This document shows positions 23,246-24,883 of a DNA stretch of 24,883 nt, piece by piece; the first letter of the stretch is position 1; each line of letters starts with the position of its first letter. The position numbers were made by a program, and so were the translations under genes. The stretch is from a virus. The DNA lies in IMG/VR virus record IMGVR_UViG_3300010316_000043, positions 1 through 24,883 of that record; one strand, 5' to 3'. The notes beneath the pieces were generated by a model that searched no databases, was not told the origin of the DNA, and was given only the letters and a program-made list of their open reading frames with translations.

Positions 23246-23482
23246 ATGGGAAAAAATGAAAAGACCCCACTAACAATTGATGGTGTTGAATATCAGTACG
23301 AAGACTTAACGCAAGAACAACAGGTGCTTGTTAACCATTGCTTAGATTTAGACCGTAAAATTTCATCATCTCAATTTAACTTAGACCAACTTATGGTTGG
23401 CAAGCAAGCGTTTATAAGCAGGTTAAAAGATGCTTTAAGCGAGCAGGGTGTTACAGATATTGCGAGTAATGATTTAACTTGA
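23246..23482 (+). CDS. Hypothetical protein (78 aa), DUF6447-like
   Basis: A small acidic, mostly helical protein (TIDGVEYQYEDLTQEQQVLV, then HCLDLDRKISSSQFNLDQL, and FISRLKDALSEQG). The opening TIDG.EY...DL and a following coiled coil match a short phage family I believe is DUF6447. GGAG at 23236-23239 with a 6-nt spacer favours the ATG at 23246 over the upstream TTG at 23234. It lies just before the lysis cassette; function unknown. Confidence 0.65.
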   Translation: MGKNEKTPLTIDGVEYQYEDLTQEQQVLVNHCLDLDRKISSSQFNLDQLMVGKQAFISRLKDALSEQGVTDIASNDLT

Positions 23483-23508
23483 TTTAAACACTTTGTTGGA
23501 TTAAAAAA

Positions 23509-23781
23509 ATGGAAGAGCAACGACTGGCACGTATAGAACAGAAACTTGACAAGTTAAGCGAGGCTGTCATAAGTCTTGCAAGAATGGAAGAGCGCATCAT
23601 TACTCTATTTAACAGAATGGACACCTACGATACTAGACAGTTAAATATGGAAGACAGAGTGGCTGATATTGAGAAAATAAGTGTCAGTCGTGGCGCTGTG
23701 TTTAAACTTGTCGACAAGCTCATTTGGATTGTGGTTGGTCTGGTCACAGCCGTAGTCATTGAAGGCATAATGAAAAGATGA
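23509..23781 (+). CDS. XhlA-like coiled-coil membrane protein, lysis cassette
   Basis: A 90-aa protein with an N-terminal coiled coil (RLARIEQKLDKLSEAVISLARMEE, residues about 5-60) and one C-terminal membrane helix (IWIVVGLVTAVVIEGI, about 72-87) followed by basic residues. This is the layout of haemolysin XhlA-type proteins, which assist holins at the inner membrane. The ATG follows GGA and a long A-run; the 3' end overlaps the holin by ATGA. The assignment is by topology and neighbourhood, not by close sequence match. Confidence 0.65.
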   Translation: MEEQRLARIEQKLDKLSEAVISLARMEERIITLFNRMDTYDTRQLNMEDRVADIEKISVSRGAVFKLVDKLIWIVVGLVTAVVIEGIMKR

Positions 23782-24044
23782 AACTTACAATTGTAGATGA
23801 TGCAAAAGACTGGTCTAAGTGGTGGTCAGTACGACTGTCAATCATAGGCGGTGCAATACTTACATTCTTGGAGGCTTTCCCTCATGCTGTCGCAACTGTT
23901 ATCCAAACTCTTCCCGACTCCGTCACGACCCAAGTCGGTGACGAAATCCTCAGAGTCATTGCCATCGTCTGCATCTGTGCAAGCCCAATTGCCCGAGTCA
24001 TCAAACAGTCAAAACTTGTTGACGAAAGCAACAAAGCAGATTAA
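23778..24044 (+). CDS. Holin (two membrane segments, DUF7940-like)
   Basis: An 88-aa protein with two hydrophobic segments, at about residues 18-35 (VRLSIIGGAILTFLEAF) and 56-76 (EILRVIAIVCICASPIARVI), and a charged C-terminus ending KLVDESNKAD. The opening VDDAKDWSKWWSVRL fits a holin-like family (LVDDW...W.WSVRL) that I believe is DUF7940. It would form the inner-membrane lesions that let the lysozyme reach the wall. The start overlaps the XhlA-like stop (ATGA). The last 161 nt also encode the N-terminus of the lysozyme in another frame, and base composition changes there. Confidence 0.72.
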   Translation: MKLTIVDDAKDWSKWWSVRLSIIGGAILTFLEAFPHAVATVIQTLPDSVTTQVGDEILRVIAIVCICASPIARVIKQSKLVDESNKAD

Positions 24045-24447
24045 AAGACATGAGGGATTTGTAAGCCACGGTTATAAAGATAGCCTAGGCTTTTTAACGG
24101 TAGGGTATGGTCGACTGATAGACAAATCAAAGGGTGGTGGCATTAGTGAAGTAGAAGCTGAGTATTTATTAGCTAACGATGTTAATCATGTCTATGACAG
24201 CCTGATGCACAATTTGTCGTGCTTTACGACCCTTGATGCACCTCGGCAAGCAGTCCTACTTAATATGGCTTTTCAGATGGGAATCCACGGGCTTTTGCAA
24301 TTTAAGAATACTTTGCGATTGATTGAAGTTGGCAATTACGATGGTGCAGCCGACAATATGTTGCAGTCCCTTTGGGCAGAGCAGACACCAAATCGTGCAC
24401 AAGAAATGGCAACGCAAATGAGGACTGGTGTATGGCAATCTGGCTGA
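23884..24447 (+). CDS. Endolysin, T4-type lysozyme (GH24)
   Basis: This 187-aa muramidase should cleave peptidoglycan between N-acetylmuramic acid and N-acetylglucosamine. The catalytic triad is intact: Glu57 in RHEGF, Asp66 in YKDSLG and Thr72 in FLTVGYGR, with the same 9- and 6-residue spacings as Glu11/Asp20/Thr26 of T4 lysozyme. VEAEYLLANDV and the C-terminal NRAQEMATQMRTGVW complete the fold. The start at 23884 is chosen because TTGGAGG (23868-23874) lies 9 nt upstream. This adds a Ser/Pro-rich 50-residue leader with no signal peptide or SAR helix, so export should rely on the holin. Alternative starts are TTG codons at 24016 and 24019 just before the catalytic domain, without a good ribosome site. 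Confidence 0.88.
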   Translation: MLSQLLSKLFPTPSRPKSVTKSSESLPSSASVQAQLPESSNSQNLLTKATKQIKRHEGFVSHGYKDSLGFLTVGYGRLIDKSKGGGISEVEAEYLLANDVNHVYDSLMHNLSCFTTLDAPRQAVLLNMAFQMGIHGLLQFKNTLRLIEVGNYDGAADNMLQSLWAEQTPNRAQEMATQMRTGVWQSG

Positions 24448-24677
24448 GATTTAAAGGGTACATAATAGTCGCTGCTGGGGCTGTATTAAGCGTTATAGCG
24501 ATTTATTTAGCAGGGCGCAAGCAAGGTTATGACTTAGCAGAAAACGACATGAGAGAGGCTGATAATGCAAAAGCAAGGACAATTCAGGATTTGGCAGATA
24601 GGGTGCGCAGGGCTGACGGTGACAATGTTACTGCTATTGAACGGCTGCGGGTCGCTAAAAGGCTCAGAGACCTCTAG
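24432..24677 (+). CDS. Rz-like inner-membrane spanin
   Basis: This 81-aa protein has an N-terminal signal-anchor helix (YIIVAAGAVLSVIAIYLAG, residues about 10-28) and a charged periplasmic part (ENDMREADNAKARTIQDLADRVRRA) predicted as coiled coil. This is the inner-membrane spanin layout, which with the lipoprotein partner fuses inner and outer membranes at lysis. It is shorter than lambda Rz (153 aa). GAGGA at 24420-24424 is 7 nt before the ATG, and the start overlaps the lysozyme end by 16 nt. The o-spanin gene begins inside it in another frame, as in classical overlapping Rz/Rz1 pairs. Confidence 0.8.
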   Translation: MAIWLRFKGYIIVAAGAVLSVIAIYLAGRKQGYDLAENDMREADNAKARTIQDLADRVRRADGDNVTAIERLRVAKRLRDL

Positions 24678-24807
24678 GACAATTTGTAGAGAGTTAGAGA
24701 GGGACTTGCCTACCTACTCTGTTAAAGACACGCCACAGACCTTAGAATCAGGCGCACGGTTCATTGATATATTTAACGCTGTGTGTGGTGTGGCGAATCC
24801 TCGATAA
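24565..24807 (+). CDS. Rz1-like outer-membrane spanin lipoprotein
   Basis: An 80-aa protein with a signal sequence ending in a lipobox (LLLLNGCGS, lipidated Cys28). This leaves a 53-residue mature lipoprotein with SETSRTICRELERDLPTYS. GAGAGAGG at 24551-24558 is 6 nt before the ATG. The gene overlaps the Rz-like gene by 113 nt in another frame and then continues 130 nt past its end, so it is overlapping rather than embedded. Positions and lipobox make the spanin assignment solid, and they argue for a Gram-negative host with an outer membrane. Confidence 0.85.
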   Translation: MQKQGQFRIWQIGCAGLTVTMLLLLNGCGSLKGSETSRTICRELERDLPTYSVKDTPQTLESGARFIDIFNAVCGVANPR

Positions 24808-24867
24808 AGCACGATTTTCTGAGAATAAATAAACTATTGGGTCGCTAATTCCCAACGATTCGCCACA
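24789..24867 (+). repeat. 79-nt inverted-repeat structure at the end of the window
   Basis: TGTGGCGAATC (24789-24799) and GATTCGCCACA (24857-24867) are a perfect 11-bp inverted repeat. Between them lies a second perfect stem, TTGGG (24837-24841) with CCCAA (24851-24855). The left arm is inside the Rz1-like C-terminus; the rest follows its stop. There is no T-run after the right arm, so it is not a standard terminator. The length and the CTGAGAA loop recall a tRNA, but conserved D- and T-arm bases are missing. It could be a structured RNA, a recombination or integration site, or a degraded tRNA. No gene is seen in 24808-24883. Confidence 0.55.
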
Positions 24868-24883
24868 GGTAAAAAAGTATATC

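Noticed and set aside
24789-24867. tRNA gene with GAG anticodon
   Set aside because: The acceptor-like stem and 7-nt anticodon-like loop fit, but the D-loop lacks GG, the T-arm stem does not pair at the required position, and the T-loop lacks the conserved A. Kept only as an inverted-repeat structure.
1-24883. CRISPR array, insertion sequence or integrase
   Set aside because: No regularly spaced repeats, transposase motifs or recombinase catalytic residues were seen in any frame; the only direct repeats of note are inside the fibre gene and the paralogous capsid and tube genes.

Overview
The window is the late (virion and lysis) half of a tailed dsDNA phage or prophage, almost certainly a siphovirus with HK97-type head morphogenesis. 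Every gene is on the + strand, and they are packed with ATGA/TAATG overlaps or gaps of a few bases. A complete spanin pair (inner-membrane Rz-like plus lipoprotein Rz1-like) points to a Gram-negative host. The DNA is moderately AT-rich. The run of small conserved hypotheticals and collagen-free fibre sequences resembles environmental (freshwater-type) phages, but that is an impression, not a search result. No integrase, repressor, replication or tRNA gene is visible, so lifestyle cannot be judged.

Layout. 1-2195: a possible promoter, small terminase (P27-like) and large terminase. 2237-4552: portal, a tiny basic ORF and the prohead protease. 4562-6996: two HK97-fold capsid proteins in tandem. 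The first has an N-terminal coiled-coil scaffold (delta) domain; the second is a shorter paralogue without it, and an intrinsic terminator lies between them. 6999-8416: head-tail connector (gp6/gp8-like), head-closure protein and tail terminator. 8451-9476: two tandem tail-tube paralogues. 9473-10432: two small unknowns and an HK97 gp10-like protein that sits unusually downstream of the tube genes. 10429-11228: tail assembly chaperone pair, apparently joined by a -1 ribosomal frameshift. 11232-13304: tape measure protein. 13307-18157: tail-tip proteins, a GNAT-like acetyltransferase and a large J-like tail-tip/host-specificity protein. 18157-22562: adhesion/fibre genes including a 953-aa repeat-rich fibre. 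22572-22634: a 20-codon piece that looks like the N-terminus of a tailspike. 22651-23482: small hypotheticals. 23509-24807: lysis cassette (XhlA-like coiled-coil membrane protein, holin, T4-type lysozyme, Rz/Rz1). The last 75 bases hold a 79-nt inverted-repeat structure.

How the genes work together: terminase and portal package DNA into a prohead matured by the protease. The connector proteins close the head. The tape measure and frameshifted chaperones build a tail estimated near 100 nm. The J-like protein and fibres contact the host. Holin, lysozyme and spanins release progeny.

Most notable: both bulk virion proteins, capsid and tail tube, occur as tandem divergent pairs. In the capsid case a terminator placed between the copies is expected to set a high:low expression ratio. 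Other points worth checking are the frameshift window, the lysozyme start buried 161 nt inside the holin gene, a possibly leaderless terminase transcript, the GNAT gene in the usual gpK slot, and the tailspike-like remnant.
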